Program-made: the position numbers and the translations under genes | In this document: piece by piece, positions 17,904 through 29,774 of the stretch | How positions within the stretch are numbered: the first letter of the stretch is position 1 | Layout of the letters: each line of letters starts with the position of its first letter | Assembly (NCBI RefSeq): GCF_016612865.1 | Contig: NZ_JAENZZ010000001.1 | Location: 1,302,001 to 1,366,000 of the forward strand | Source of the DNA: Blastococcus sp. TML/M2B | GTDB taxonomy: Bacteria > Actinomycetota > Actinomycetes > Mycobacteriales > Geodermatophilaceae | Direction of reading: 5' to 3' | DNA length: 64,000 nt | The notes under the pieces: generated by a model | What the model was told of the DNA's origin: nothing | Seen by the model: the letters and a program-made list of their open reading frames with translations, nothing else | The model's database searches: none

Positions 17904-17920
17904 TTGGAGGGTTCCCACAA
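17904..17920 (-). promoter_or_regulatory. Candidate operator upstream of fabD
   Basis: A 17-bp imperfect inverted repeat with outer arms TTG/CAA and inner GG/CC lies 68-84 bp upstream of the fabD start, in the 149-bp gap below the PucR-type regulator gene. Its position suits control of the FAS-II operon by that regulator (FasR in relatives). No binding site consensus was available to compare. Confidence 0.35.
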
Positions 17921-17985
17921 CGTGAGCGTGCCCAGGGGGCCGAATCACCGGGTCCGGTGGTGGAGACCACACGGAGCTGCCGGGC

Positions 17986-19164
17986 CTACTCCCAGAGCGA
18001 GCGCTCGCGGTCCAGGTGCGCGAGGGCCAGCGCGACCTGGAGCGTCCAGGCGCCGCGCGGATCGGTGGCGGAGAGCCCGGTCAGCTCGGCGGCCCGCTTG
18101 AGCCGGTACCGGACGGTGTTCGGGTGGACGAAGATCGCCCGGGCGCTGGCCTCGAGGTTTCCGCCGCTGCCCAGCACCGCGCGCACCGTCTCCAGCACCC
18201 CGCTGCCGGCCGCGAGCAGGGGGACGGCGACCTCGTCGCGCAGCGCCGCCCGCGCGAGCGGATCGCCGTCCAGCGCCCGCTCCGGCAGCAGCGCGTCGGC
18301 GCTGACCGGCCGCGGTGCCTCCGGCCAGGCGCGGGCCGCGCGGAGGCCGGCCAGCGCGGCCGCCGCCGACTCCCCGGCCCGGCCCAGGCCGTCGACGACC
18401 GGCCCGGAGACCACCGGGCCGGGACCGAACTCCTCGGCCACCCGCGCCACGACCGGCGGGAGCTCCTCGGGCCCGCCGAGGACGACGACCAGCTGGTCGG
18501 CGTGCACGCCGACCAGCACGTCGCTGCGCAGCGCCCGGGCCGCCCGGCGCACGGCCGCGTGCGGATCGGCGACACCCTCCGGCGTCGCCCCGACGACGAC
18601 CGTCACGGGGGAGAGCGCCGACCAGCCGAGGGCGGCGGCGCGGCCGCCGATCTCCTCGGACCGCTCGCCCCGCACCAGCGCGTCGACCAGGAGCGCCTCC
18701 AGCCGGGCGTCCCAGGCGCCGCGGTTCTCCGCGAAGCTGGCGTAGACGTGCGCGGTCGCGAAGGCGACCTCGCGGCTGAACTGGAGCACGGCCAGCCGCA
18801 GCATCTCCTCGTCGCCGGGCTCGGCGACGGAGGTGACGTGGTCCTCGAGGGTCTCCACGGTCACCCGGATCAGATCGACGGTCTGCTTGAGCGCGACCAC
18901 CCGCACCAGCTCGCGGGGGGCGGCGCCGAACACCTCGCCGGTCAGCCGCGGCGGCCGCCCGGGGTGCCGGCACCACTCGACGAGGGAGGCCAGGCCGGCC
19001 TGCGCGACGAGGGTGACCCACGAGCGCTGGTCGGCCGGCATCGTCCGGAACCAGGGCAGTTCGTCGTCCATGCGGGCGACGGCCTGGGTGGCCAGCGCCC
19101 CCGACGAGCGCTCGAGCCGCCGGAGGGTGGCCGCGCTCGGGCGGTCGGTCACCCGGCTCCTCAC
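17986..19164 (-). CDS. fasR: PucR-family transcriptional regulator of the FAS-II operon (FasR-like)
   Basis: About 392 residues from GTG 19164 (GTG 19152 is an alternative). The C-terminal PucR helix-turn-helix is clear: GNLEASARAIFVHPNTVRYR then LTGLS and a terminal LALAHLDRE. The middle resembles a GGDEF-like sensory fold without catalytic residues. It sits directly upstream of fabD, as FasR does in streptomycetes and Rv2242 in mycobacteria, where it activates fatty acid synthesis genes. The longer open frame reaching 19569 is an antisense shadow of the PAP2 gene. Confidence 0.83.
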   Translation of the reverse strand: MRSRVTDRPSAATLRRLERSSGALATQAVARMDDELPWFRTMPADQRSWVTLVAQAGLASLVEWCRHPGRPPRLTGEVFGAAPRELVRVVALKQTVDLIRVTVETLEDHVTSVAEPGDEEMLRLAVLQFSREVAFATAHVYASFAENRGAWDARLEALLVDALVRGERSEEIGGRAAALGWSALSPVTVVVGATPEGVADPHAAVRRAARALRSDVLVGVHADQLVVVLGGPEELPPVVARVAEEFGPGPVVSGPVVDGLGRAGESAAAALAGLRAARAWPEAPRPVSADALLPERALDGDPLARAALRDEVAVPLLAAGSGVLETVRAVLGSGGNLEASARAIFVHPNTVRYRLKRAAELTGLSATDPRGAWTLQVALALAHLDRERSLWE

Positions 19165-19209
19165 CGCGTCAGCGTGCCACGCGCGGGGCGTGTCGGGGAG
19201 AGTGGGGAG

Positions 19210-19894
19210 GTGAGCGTTCCCCCGGACGGTGGCACCACCGTCGCCCCTCCCCGTGCCCTCGCCGGCCCGCTGTCGGTCGTCGCCGCGTGCGCGGCGGTGG
19301 TGGCGCTGCTCGGGCTGGGGGTGCGCACCGGCGCGGCGTGGCAGCTGGACGTGGACACCCGGGCCAGCGAGGCGCTGTACGCCGGCGACGACCGCAGCCG
19401 CTGGCTGGACGTGCTGCTGGAGGTGCTCACCGCGCCCGGGCTGTCCGTGGTCCGGTACCTGGTGGCCGTGCCGGTGCTGATCTGGCTGGCCCGCCGCCGC
19501 GACTCGGCGGGCGCTGGTCTGGGTGGTCGTGGCCGCGGTGTTCGTCCGGCACCTGACCTCGTTCCTCAAGGAGTTCTTCGGCCGGGTGCGGCCGCCGTTC
19601 GAGGAGGGCGGCGCCGGCTACGACTCGCTCAGCTTCCCGAGCGGCCACTCCTCGGGCGTGGCCGCGCTGGTCGCCATCGGGCTGGTGCTCGCCTGGCCCC
19701 GGCTCTCCGCCCCGGGACGACGCCTGTGGGGCGCGCTGGGCGCGCTGCTGGTGCTGCTCGTCGGCCTCACCCGGATGTGGCTCGGCGTCCACTACCTCTC
19801 CGACGTCGTCGGCGGCTGGGCGCTCGGGCTGGGCTGGACCCTGCTCACCGCCGTGGTCTTCGGGGTGCTGCCCCGGCGGGAGCCCGGCCGGTGA
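19210..19894 (+). pseudogene. PAP2 lipid phosphatase, frameshifted
   Basis: The N-terminal part (GTG 19210, two membrane helices) is in frame 1 and the catalytic part in frame 2. Deleting one G at 19506-19507 joins them across RDSRALVWVVVAA. The three PAP2 motifs are intact after the shift: KEFFGRVRPP, PSGHSSG and TRMWLGVHYLSD, giving the phosphatase His and Asp residues. The product should dephosphorylate undecaprenyl diphosphate or phosphatidic acid at the membrane. It is divergent from the fasR gene and overlaps the following cupin gene by 4 bp. Confidence 0.75.
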
Positions 19895-20448
19895 GCGCCC
19901 CGGAGCAGGACACCGTGCTCGCCCCCGACGACGGGTCGCTGGGCCCGCTGCTGCGGGTGTCCGACGACCGGCTGGGCCCGGGGGAGACCTACGGCGCGCA
20001 CGAGCACGCCGCCGTCGACGTCGTCGCCGTGGTACTCGCGGGCTCGCTGCGGCACGGCTGGGGCGACCGCGCGCTCATGCGGGCCGGGGACGTCGGCGTG
20101 CTGCGCGCCGGCACCGGTTTGGTCCACGACGAGGCGGCCGGGGACGACGGCGCACGGGTGCTGCAGTGCTACCTGCGGCCGGCCGATCCGGCGTCCCCGC
20201 CGTCGCACGAGGTGCACCACGCCGTCGCCGGGCCGGTCGACCTGCGGCGCGCGGACGCCGCGCTGCGGGTGGTGCGGGCGGCCCCCGGCGAGGCGGTCGA
20301 GCTGCCCGCGGGACTGCTGCTCCAGGCCGGCCGGCGGACGACGGCGACCCGGCACGAGGGCGGCCCCGTCGTCGCGTCCGAGCACGTCGCGCTCGTGCTG
20401 TGGCAGCTGGAGACCGGCCGCCCGGCCTGGGCGCTCGAGCAGCCCTAG
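19891..20448 (+). CDS. Pirin-like bicupin protein
   Basis: 185 residues from GTG 19891, overlapping the PAP2 stop. The first cupin barrel carries the metal pattern H.H (AHEHAAVDVV) and a conserved RAGDVGVLRAGTG.VHDE, as in pirins. It is shorter than standard pirins (about 230-290 residues), with the N-terminus reduced. Some pirins act as quercetin dioxygenases, others as regulators; this one cannot be assigned to either. Probably co-transcribed with the PAP2 gene. Confidence 0.7.
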   Translation: MSAPEQDTVLAPDDGSLGPLLRVSDDRLGPGETYGAHEHAAVDVVAVVLAGSLRHGWGDRALMRAGDVGVLRAGTGLVHDEAAGDDGARVLQCYLRPADPASPPSHEVHHAVAGPVDLRRADAALRVVRAAPGEAVELPAGLLLQAGRRTTATRHEGGPVVASEHVALVLWQLETGRPAWALEQP

Positions 20449-20483
20449 GGGCGCGGGCGGGCGGCCTGGGCGAGAGTGGGGCC

Positions 20484-21678
20484 ATGCCGAGCACCCCCGC
20501 CGACCTGCTGTCGGCCGCGTACGAGGACGCCGACCGCACGATCGACCTGCGCCGCCGGCTGCACCGGCACCCGGAGATCGGCCTGCACCTCCCGCGCACC
20601 CAGGCGACGGTGCTCGAGGCGTTCGCGGAGCTGCCGCTGGAGGTGACCATGGGCACGCGGACCAGCTCGGTCGTGGGGGTGCTGCGCGGCGCCCGGCCCG
20701 GCCCCACCTACCTGCTGCGCGGTGACATGGACGCCCTGCCGGTGCAGGAGGACACCGGCCTGCCGTTCGCCTCCGAGGTGCCCGGCGTGATGCACGCCTG
20801 CGGGCACGACACCCACGTCGCGATGCTGGTCGGCGCCGCGCGGCTGCTCTCCGCGCGCCGCGACGAGCTGGCCGGGCAGGTCGTGTTCATGGTCCAGCCG
20901 GGGGAGGAGGGCTTCCACGGCGCCCGGTTCATGCTCGAGGAGGGGCTGCTCGACGTCGTCCCCGAGGCCCCGGTCAGCGGCGCGTTCGCGCTGCACATCT
21001 CCTCGACCTTCGCCAGCGGCAGCGTGAACGTCCGGCCCGGGCCGGTCATGGCCGCCGCCGACCAGTGGTCGATCACGCTGCGCGGCCGGGGCGGGCACGC
21101 CTCCGAGCCGCACGCCGCCGCCGACCCGATCCCCGCCGCCGCGGAGATCGTGCTGGCGCTGCAGTCGATGATCACCCGCCGCGTGGACGTGTTCGACCCC
21201 GCCGTCCTCACCGTCGCGCACCTGGAGGCCGGGTCGACGAACAACGTCATCCCGGGGTCGGCCTTCCTCGAGGGCACGATCCGCACCCTGTCGGCGCAGC
21301 GGCGGGCCGACGTCGTCGCCGCCCTGCACCGGGTCGCCGAGCACGTGGCCGCGGCCCACGACCTCGGCGTCGACGTCCACCACGAGCAGGGGTACCCGGT
21401 GACGATCAACGACGCCGGGGCGGCCGCCCGGGTGCTGGAGACCACCCGCGCGATGCTCGGCGAGCAGGCCGCCGTCCTGCTGCCCGCGCCGCTCATGGGC
21501 GCGGAGGACTTCTCCTACGTGCTGCAGGAGGTGCCGGGCGCGCTGGCCTGGCTGGGCGCGCGCCCGCCGGGCGTCGACCCGGCCGGGGCGCCGCCCAACC
21601 ACTCCAACCTGGTGGTCTTCGACGAGGAGCCGCTGCCGGCGGGCGTCGCGCTGTACGCGCAGATGGCGCTCGACGCCC

Positions 21679-21686
<8 letters not shown>
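20484..21686 (+). CDS. M20 family amidohydrolase (AmhX/HipO-like)
   Basis: 400 residues from ATG 20484. It begins with the family signature [17 protein letters not shown], and metal ligands are visible in [20 protein letters not shown] and [10 protein letters not shown]. The dimerisation-domain segment [14 protein letters not shown] and the C-terminal MGAEDFSY also match. The family hydrolyses N-acyl amino acids such as hippurate or acyl-aminoadipate at a di-metal centre; the exact substrate is unknown. The 3' end overlaps the convergent aceE gene by 8 bp. Confidence 0.88.
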
Positions 21687-24480
<2,794 letters not shown>

Positions 24481-24714
24481 GCCCCCATCGTTCCCCCTCG
24501 GGGAGCCGGGCGTCACGTGACTGGCCCGTCGCCCGGCAAGTCCGGGGCCGCGCAGGGGTCGGTCGCGCTTGCGCCGTGGCGGTCATGCCCTACGCTTCCG
24601 CCCACGTGGCTCCCGGTTCGAACGGCCCCTGACGCACCCGCGCGGACGGCCGGCCGGCACGGCGTCACCACCCCGATCGATCAGCAGCAGGTCCACCCAG
24701 GAGGAGCAGTACGG

Positions 24715-25134
24715 ATGAGCGTCGACAGCGCCGGCATGGCGGCCCGGTTGGGCATCAAGCCGGGCATGGTCGTGCAGGAGCTCGGCTGGGACGAGGACGC
24801 CGACGAGGACCTGCGTGACGCGATCATCGAGCTCTCCGGTGGCGAGATGGTCGACGAGGACACCGACGAGGTGGCCGACGTCGTGCTGCTCTGGTGGCGC
24901 GAGGACGACGGCGACCTGTTCGACGCCCTGACCGACGCGATCACCTCCCTCGGCGAGGAGGGCGTCGTCTGGCTGCTCGTGCCCAAGTCCGGGCGCCCCG
25001 GCCACGTCGAGCCCGGTGACGTCACCGAGGTGGCCCCCACGGCCGGTCTGCAGCAGACCAGCAGCGTCTCCGCGGCCAAGGACTGGTCGGGCATCCGCCT
25101 GGTCAGCCCGAAGACCGCCCGCAGCCGACGCTGA
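24715..25134 (+). CDS. DUF3052 family protein
   Basis: 139 residues from ATG 24715, preceded by AGGAGG. Begins MSVDSAGMAARLGIKPGMVV and has the acidic, conserved ELGWDEDADEDLRDAI and a C-terminal DWSGIRLV, matching the actinobacterial DUF3052 family (Rv2239c). No catalytic motif is visible and the function is unknown. It is divergent from aceE and probably co-transcribed with ahpE 22 bp downstream. Confidence 0.88.
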   Translation: MSVDSAGMAARLGIKPGMVVQELGWDEDADEDLRDAIIELSGGEMVDEDTDEVADVVLLWWREDDGDLFDALTDAITSLGEEGVVWLLVPKSGRPGHVEPGDVTEVAPTAGLQQTSSVSAAKDWSGIRLVSPKTARSRR

Positions 25135-25156
25135 GGCGTACGGCACGATCGGGCGC

Positions 25157-25618
25157 ATGAGCCTCTCCGTCGGCGACGTCGCCCCCGAGTTCAGCCTCCC
25201 CGACCAGGACAAGCAGGTCGTCTCCCTGGCCGAGCTGCGCGGCACCCCCGTGCTGCTGGTCTTCTACCCCTTCGCCTTCTCCGGCATCTGCACCGGTGAG
25301 CTGTGCCAGCTGCGCGACGAGCTGGCCAACTACACCGACGCCGGCGTGCGCGTCCTCGCGGTCAGCACCGACCCGGTGTTCAGCCTCAAGGCGTTCAAGG
25401 CGCAGGAGGGCTTCGACTTCCCGCTGCTGTCGGACTTCTGGCCGCACGGCGCCACCGCCCAGGCCTACGGCGTCTTCAACGACAAGGCCGGCATGGCCGT
25501 GCGCGGCACCTTCCTGGTCGACGCCGACGGGAAGATCGCCTTCGCCGAGGTCAACCAGCCCGGCGACGCCCGCGAGCAGTCCGGCTGGAAGGACGCCGTC
25601 TCCCAGCTCGCGGCCTGA
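25157..25618 (+). CDS. ahpE: Peroxiredoxin AhpE
   Basis: 153 residues from ATG 25157. Thioredoxin-fold peroxiredoxin with the peroxidatic Cys45 in FAFSGICTGE, the conserved early PEFSLPD and a late RGTFLVDADG. The one-Cys AhpE of mycobacteria ends this motif without another cysteine; here a second Cys occurs five residues later (Cys50), which might change the resolving chemistry. It reduces hydroperoxides and peroxynitrite, with mycothiol-dependent recycling in relatives. A strong hairpin follows the stop. Confidence 0.93.
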   Translation: MSLSVGDVAPEFSLPDQDKQVVSLAELRGTPVLLVFYPFAFSGICTGELCQLRDELANYTDAGVRVLAVSTDPVFSLKAFKAQEGFDFPLLSDFWPHGATAQAYGVFNDKAGMAVRGTFLVDADGKIAFAEVNQPGDAREQSGWKDAVSQLAA

Positions 25619-25627
25619 CCCGACCGG

Positions 25628-25653
25628 GCGCCCGGGGTCTCTACCCTGGGCGC
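25628..25653 (+). terminator. Terminator hairpin between ahpE and tRNA-Val
   Basis: An 11-bp stem with one G-T pair (GCGCCCGGGGT with ACCCTGGGCGC) closes a CTCT loop ten bases after the ahpE stop. It separates the protein operon from the tRNA. Confidence 0.65.
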
Positions 25654-25656
25654 GCG

Positions 25657-25731
25657 GGGCGCGTAGCTCAGCGGTAGAGCTCTCGCCTTACAAGCGAGCG
25701 GTCGCAGGTTCGAACCCTGCCGCGCCCACCA
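25657..25731 (+). tRNA. tRNA-Val (anticodon TAC)
   Basis: Complete cloverleaf with encoded CCA: acceptor GGGCGCG/CGCGCCC, D-stem GCTC/GAGC, anticodon stem CTCGC/GCGAG around loop CTTACAA with TAC at 25689-25691, and T-arm GCAGG TTCGAAC CCTGC. All stems pair perfectly. Confidence 0.96.
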
Positions 25732-25994
25732 GTAAGCCGCTGACCAATGTCGGGTGGCGTTGGCTCGCCTTGGCCGGCCAAGTCCGCGACCCGCACGTCG
25801 TGCCGGTCGTCGTAGATGAGCGGAGTTCGTCCGGGGGGTTGCTCACGTTCCACGAGCTCCGTCCAGGCGGGGTCCGATCAGGGCCCTGGATCTCAGCGTC
25901 ACTGTGTGGACGTCGTGAGCGCGACGTGGAAATGGCGGCGACATCCCGGCGGGACGCCCCTGCTCCGGATCGCCCCGCAGGGACATCATCGGAA

Positions 25995-26567
25995 TCAGCT
26001 TCTCGACAGATTTCGAAGCACGGCTCCAACCGAGGATTGGGTGTATCCGGCCGATGCCGCCTTCGCCGAACATGCGAAGACGTTCATGCGCCCGATCTCT
26101 TCAGTCGATCCGCTGACCCGCCACCAGAACGGGTCCTGAATGTCTATGACCATCTTGCACTTGGTGTCGTCCGACCAGTCGTCGTAGGCGTCCCGAGCCG
26201 CGACTATGGCGTCGTCCAGAGCCTCGTAACGCTCCGGGTCCGAACGGTCCAGTTCTTCTGAAGCGTCAGCCAGGTCATTCACCGCGTCGATTCCCTCTGC
26301 CAGCGGTATCGAGCAAGAGAGCAGGTCTGTGGTTCCGGTAGGACAGATCTGGTCATTGTCCATCAGTGTCTGGCAATAGTCGGAGCAGAGGTCTTCGATC
26401 AGGTCTTCGTCCCCAGATGCCGCGACGCCCCGCGGATCTTCCGGCGCGCCCGAGGACGCGGAGCTCGACGTCTCGCTTGAGTCGGCACTGTCGGACGCGG
26501 AATCGTCAGAACTGCAACCGGCCAGCAGGCAGAGGCCAACGGCGATCAGTACAACGGCAGGTCTCAT
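25995..26567 (-). CDS. Putative lipoprotein of unknown function
   Basis: 190 residues from ATG 26567. A signal peptide ends in the lipobox LAGC with the acylated Cys at about residue 18, followed by a Ser/Asp-rich linker. The mature part has several cysteines (LCSDYCQ, QICP, LSCS, DTKCK, FACS) that could form disulfides outside the membrane. No family is recognised. The local GC content is visibly lower than the neighbours (runs such as gttaactctcc upstream), and it follows a tRNA gene, so acquisition by transfer is possible. Confidence 0.6.
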   Translation of the reverse strand: MRPAVVLIAVGLCLLAGCSSDDSASDSADSSETSSSASSGAPEDPRGVAASGDEDLIEDLCSDYCQTLMDNDQICPTGTTDLLSCSIPLAEGIDAVNDLADASEELDRSDPERYEALDDAIVAARDAYDDWSDDTKCKMVIDIQDPFWWRVSGSTEEIGRMNVFACSAKAASAGYTQSSVGAVLRNLSRS

Positions 26568-26764
26568 CTAGTTAACTCTCCTTCGGGGGCGATCGGCCGC
26601 AATCGGGATCGGACGCACCATAACGACCCTCGCTCTTACTGGAAGCTTCGGAACGCAACTCTGTCGCCAAAGAGAACGCCCTGAGAACGAGATGGGGAAA
26701 TTTCGTAGCCGGGTGTAGCTCGCCGCGTGCATCCCGGGGGATGCCGCCGGGGTACCGCTGTGCG

Positions 26765-27803
26765 GTGACCGCGACCCCGGCTACCCGTCGCGCCTCGGCG
26801 CTGCGCCACGAGGCGGTGCTGCTGCTCGTCCTCGCGCTGGCGGCCGCGCCGATCGCCTACGTCGGCTACCGCGAGTTCGACATCGACGACCCGGCCACCG
26901 GGGGCGACACGGGGGACTCCGCGGCCTACGCGCGGATGGCGCTGACCGGCGACCTGGACGGCGTCCCCAAGCCGTTCCGCTACCGGGTGGTCGTGCCCTT
27001 CCTCAGCCCGCGGCTGGGTGCTCGCGTTCGGCCGGCCCGAGGTCCACGACGTCCGGGTCGCCTTCGCCGTCCTGGACCTGCTGGGCCTGGCGGTGGCCGC
27101 CTGGGCGGTCTCCCTGCTGCTGCGCCGGCTGGGCCTCACCGCCGCGGAGGGGTTCACCGGCGCGCTGCTCTTCCTCGGCGCCTGGCCGGTGCTCCGCTTC
27201 GGCGGCGCGGTCCTGGTCGACGCGTGGAGCCACGCGGTGCTGACGCTGGCGGCGTGGGCGGTCGTCGCCCGCCGGAACGGGGCGCTGGTGCTCATCGCCG
27301 GCGTCGGCATGTTCGTCCGCGAGACGACGGTCTTCGCGGCCCTGCTGGTGCTGGTCCTCCCGGCGACGTGGCCGGACCGGGTCCGGCAGCTCGCCTGCTT
27401 CGCCCCCGGCGTGCTGGGCTACCTGCTGCTCCGGTTCGTCGTCGCGCCGACCGACGTCGGCTACCGGTACAACCTGGACCGGTTCGACCGGCAGGTCGCC
27501 GACGTGCTCGGCTGGTCGGGGCTGCCGTACACGCTGCGCGAGCTGGCGCTCGTGTTCGGTGCGGCCGGGCCGCTGTTCGTCCTCGGCCTGCTCCGCAACC
27601 GCCGGACCGGCGAACTGCCGCGCCGCCTGGTCTGGCTGGTGCCGGCCGCGCTGGTGATCCCGTTCCTCATCGCCAGCAACCTGGGCCGCATCTGGTTCCT
27701 GGCCTTTCCGGCCGTCATCCCGCTGGCGGTGCTGGGCCTGCGCGCCCTGCTGGGCGACGACGACGCCGCCGCTGACGCTGAGCGTCCCGCGCCGGGGTCG
27801 TAG
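26765..27803 (+). pseudogene. Polytopic membrane protein, glycosyltransferase (GT-C)-like, frameshifted
   Basis: The N-terminal helix and luminal-type segment (GDSAAYARMAL, then PFRYRVVVPFL) are in one frame and the remaining membrane helices in another. Deleting one G at 27016-27018 joins SPRL to VLAFGRPEVHD. About eight membrane segments follow. The GDS..Y and FRYR pattern resembles lipid-linked sugar transferases and related integral membrane proteins of actinomycetes, but no catalytic residue is certain. GTG 26765 is preferred as start; ATG 26741 is possible. It is convergent with the lipase-like gene. Confidence 0.55.
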
Positions 27804-27819
27804 CGGCCGGTGCCCGCCC

Positions 27820-28632
27820 TCAGGCGGCCGAGCCCTCCAGGGTCCCGACCGGCGAGCACGGGGTGGCCTCGGCCGGCTTCGGGAATACCGGGCGGAGGAA
27901 GCGCGGCGCCTGGAACGGCGTCCACGAGCCCTCCGGCTGGGCCAGCCGGTCGGCGACGGCCCAGAGCGCCGCCGGGTGGTGCCCCAGGCCCAGGTGGCTG
28001 GCGGTGACGGCGATGTTCTCGCAGCGCTCGCCCGGGGTGTTCAGGCAGGTCTGCCAGTGCACGATGCCGTCGTAGTGCGAGTAGATCGAGGTGGCCGGCA
28101 CCGGCAGCGGCTCGTTCTCCGGCTCCAGCGGCAGCGTGCGCTGCTCGACGTGCAGGTGTGAGTACCGGTCGAACACCTTGGCGGCGCGGGTCTGGCTGAA
28201 CTTCGTCAGCCGGAACGGGCTGCCCAGGGTGAGGACCTGGCGGACCTGGTCGGGGGAGCGGCGGGCGAGGTCGCGGGCGAAGATGCCGCCCAGGCTCCAG
28301 CCGATGAGCGTCACCGGGCGGCGGTAGCGGCCGTGCAGGTAGTCGAGCTTGTCGCGCAGGCCGTTGACGCACAGCGCGGTCGGGCCGATGTTGCGGCCCA
28401 GGCCCCAGCCGTGCACGCGGTAGTCCAGCCGGCGGAGCGTGCTGCGCAACGCGGTGGTCGAGACGTCGTCGGCCAGCAGGCCGGGCAGCACGAGCACCGG
28501 GTGCCCGTCGCCCTTGGGCAGCCGCTGCGTCAGCGGCCGCGCCGCCAGGTAGAGACCGAAGTCGGCGACCGCGCGACCGGGCTCGCTCAGGTAGAGCGGC
28601 AGCGCCGGTCCGTCGTCCTGCTGTCGTGCCAC
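27820..28632 (-). CDS. Alpha/beta hydrolase (lipase/esterase-like)
   Basis: 270 residues from GTG 28632, chosen for GGGAGG 5 bp upstream; the open frame extends further but without conservation. The nucleophile elbow is GWSLGG, preceded by VLVLPGLLADD as oxyanion strand. A catalytic Asp (in IYSHYDGIV) and a C-terminal His (near SHLGLGHHP) complete the triad. SHYDGIVHW is typical of the permease- or lipase-like group that acts on lipid or polyester substrates. It is divergent from the next hydrolase gene. Confidence 0.75.
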   Translation of the reverse strand: MARQQDDGPALPLYLSEPGRAVADFGLYLAARPLTQRLPKGDGHPVLVLPGLLADDVSTTALRSTLRRLDYRVHGWGLGRNIGPTALCVNGLRDKLDYLHGRYRRPVTLIGWSLGGIFARDLARRSPDQVRQVLTLGSPFRLTKFSQTRAAKVFDRYSHLHVEQRTLPLEPENEPLPVPATSIYSHYDGIVHWQTCLNTPGERCENIAVTASHLGLGHHPAALWAVADRLAQPEGSWTPFQAPRFLRPVFPKPAEATPCSPVGTLEGSAA

Positions 28633-28849
28633 GCCGACCTCCCGTGTTACGTCCTTGGTACGGGCCAGTACCAATCTGCGGCCTGGCTCACACACCGCTT
28701 CCCGAACACGCTGGCGGATGTTGCCAGAATGTGTCCTGGGTCACGGCAGACGCTTCCGTTCCGGTCCACCGCGACGGTTGCCCGGGCGCCGGGGGGCCGC
28801 CCGTGCCACCGTTGCGGCCGACAGCGGCGGGACGAGAGGGCGGTCGGCA

Positions 28850-29764
28850 GTGGCGGCGGAGCAGCAGATTCCGGGGGAGAGCCGGACGGTCGACCTGGAT
28901 GGCCCGGTCCACTACGTCGACTTCGGCGGTCCGGACGGCGGTCCGCGCGTCGTCCTCGTCCACGGCCTGGGTGGCTCGCACCTCAACTGGGACACCTTCG
29001 CCCCGCTGCTGCTGCCGCACGCGAGGGTGCTGGCGATCGACCTGCCCGGGTTCGGCCGCAGCGAGCCCGGCGGCCGGCGCGCGACCGTGCACGCCAACGT
29101 CGAGGTGCTGCACCGGTTCCTGCAGGAGGTCGCCGGCGAGCCTGCCGTGCTGGTGGGCAACTCGATGGGCGGGATGATCTCGATCCTCGAGCAGGCCGCC
29201 CACCCCGAGGCGGTGCGCGGCCTGGTGCTGCTGGACCCCGCGATCCCCGGCCCGCGGCGGGCGCTGGACCCGCTGGTCGCCGTCACCTTCGCGCTGTACG
29301 CGATGCCGGTGGTGGGGGAGCGATTCCTCTGGCTGCGCCGCGCGCGGCAGACGCCGCTGCAGCGGGTGCGGGAGATGCTGCGCCTGGTCGGCGTCGACCC
29401 GGACACGCTGCCGTCGGCGGTCATCGACCGCTCGGTGGTGCTGCTGGAGGAGCGCGAGGACCACGCCGGTATGGACCGCGCCTACCTGGCCGCGGCGCGC
29501 TCGCTGCTGGCCCAGCTGGCCGACCCGCGGCGTTACCGGCGGGCGATGGAGCGGGTCGGCGGACCGGTGCTGCTGGTGCACGGCGATCTCGACCGGCTCA
29601 TCCCGGTGCAGGCCGCCCGCGACGTCGCCCGGCGGCACCCGGACTGGCGCTACGTGGAGATGGAGGGGGTCGGGCACGTGCCCCAGCTGCAGTGCCCTGA
29701 GCGGCTCGCCGCCGAGGTGCTGCCGTGGCTGGCCGGGCTCGCGGAGGCCCGCGCCGGGGCGTGA
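28850..29764 (+). CDS. Alpha/beta hydrolase
   Basis: 304 residues from GTG 28850. The classic fold is complete: VHGLGGSHLNW oxyanion loop, nucleophile elbow GNSMGGM, acid residue in VHGDLDRLIP and His in GVGHVPQLQCPE. Members include esterases, C-C hydrolases and haloperoxidase-like enzymes; no cap-domain motif narrows this one. The 217-bp gap upstream carries the divergent promoters for this and the lipase-like gene. It is convergent with the epimerase gene. Confidence 0.85.
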   Translation: MAAEQQIPGESRTVDLDGPVHYVDFGGPDGGPRVVLVHGLGGSHLNWDTFAPLLLPHARVLAIDLPGFGRSEPGGRRATVHANVEVLHRFLQEVAGEPAVLVGNSMGGMISILEQAAHPEAVRGLVLLDPAIPGPRRALDPLVAVTFALYAMPVVGERFLWLRRARQTPLQRVREMLRLVGVDPDTLPSAVIDRSVVLLEEREDHAGMDRAYLAAARSLLAQLADPRRYRRAMERVGGPVLLVHGDLDRLIPVQAARDVARRHPDWRYVEMEGVGHVPQLQCPERLAAEVLPWLAGLAEARAGA

Positions 29765-29774
29765 TGGGCCCGGC

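Noticed and set aside
25657-25731. tRNA-Val as an integration site
   Set aside because: No second copy of its 3' end was found in the window and no integrase is adjacent.
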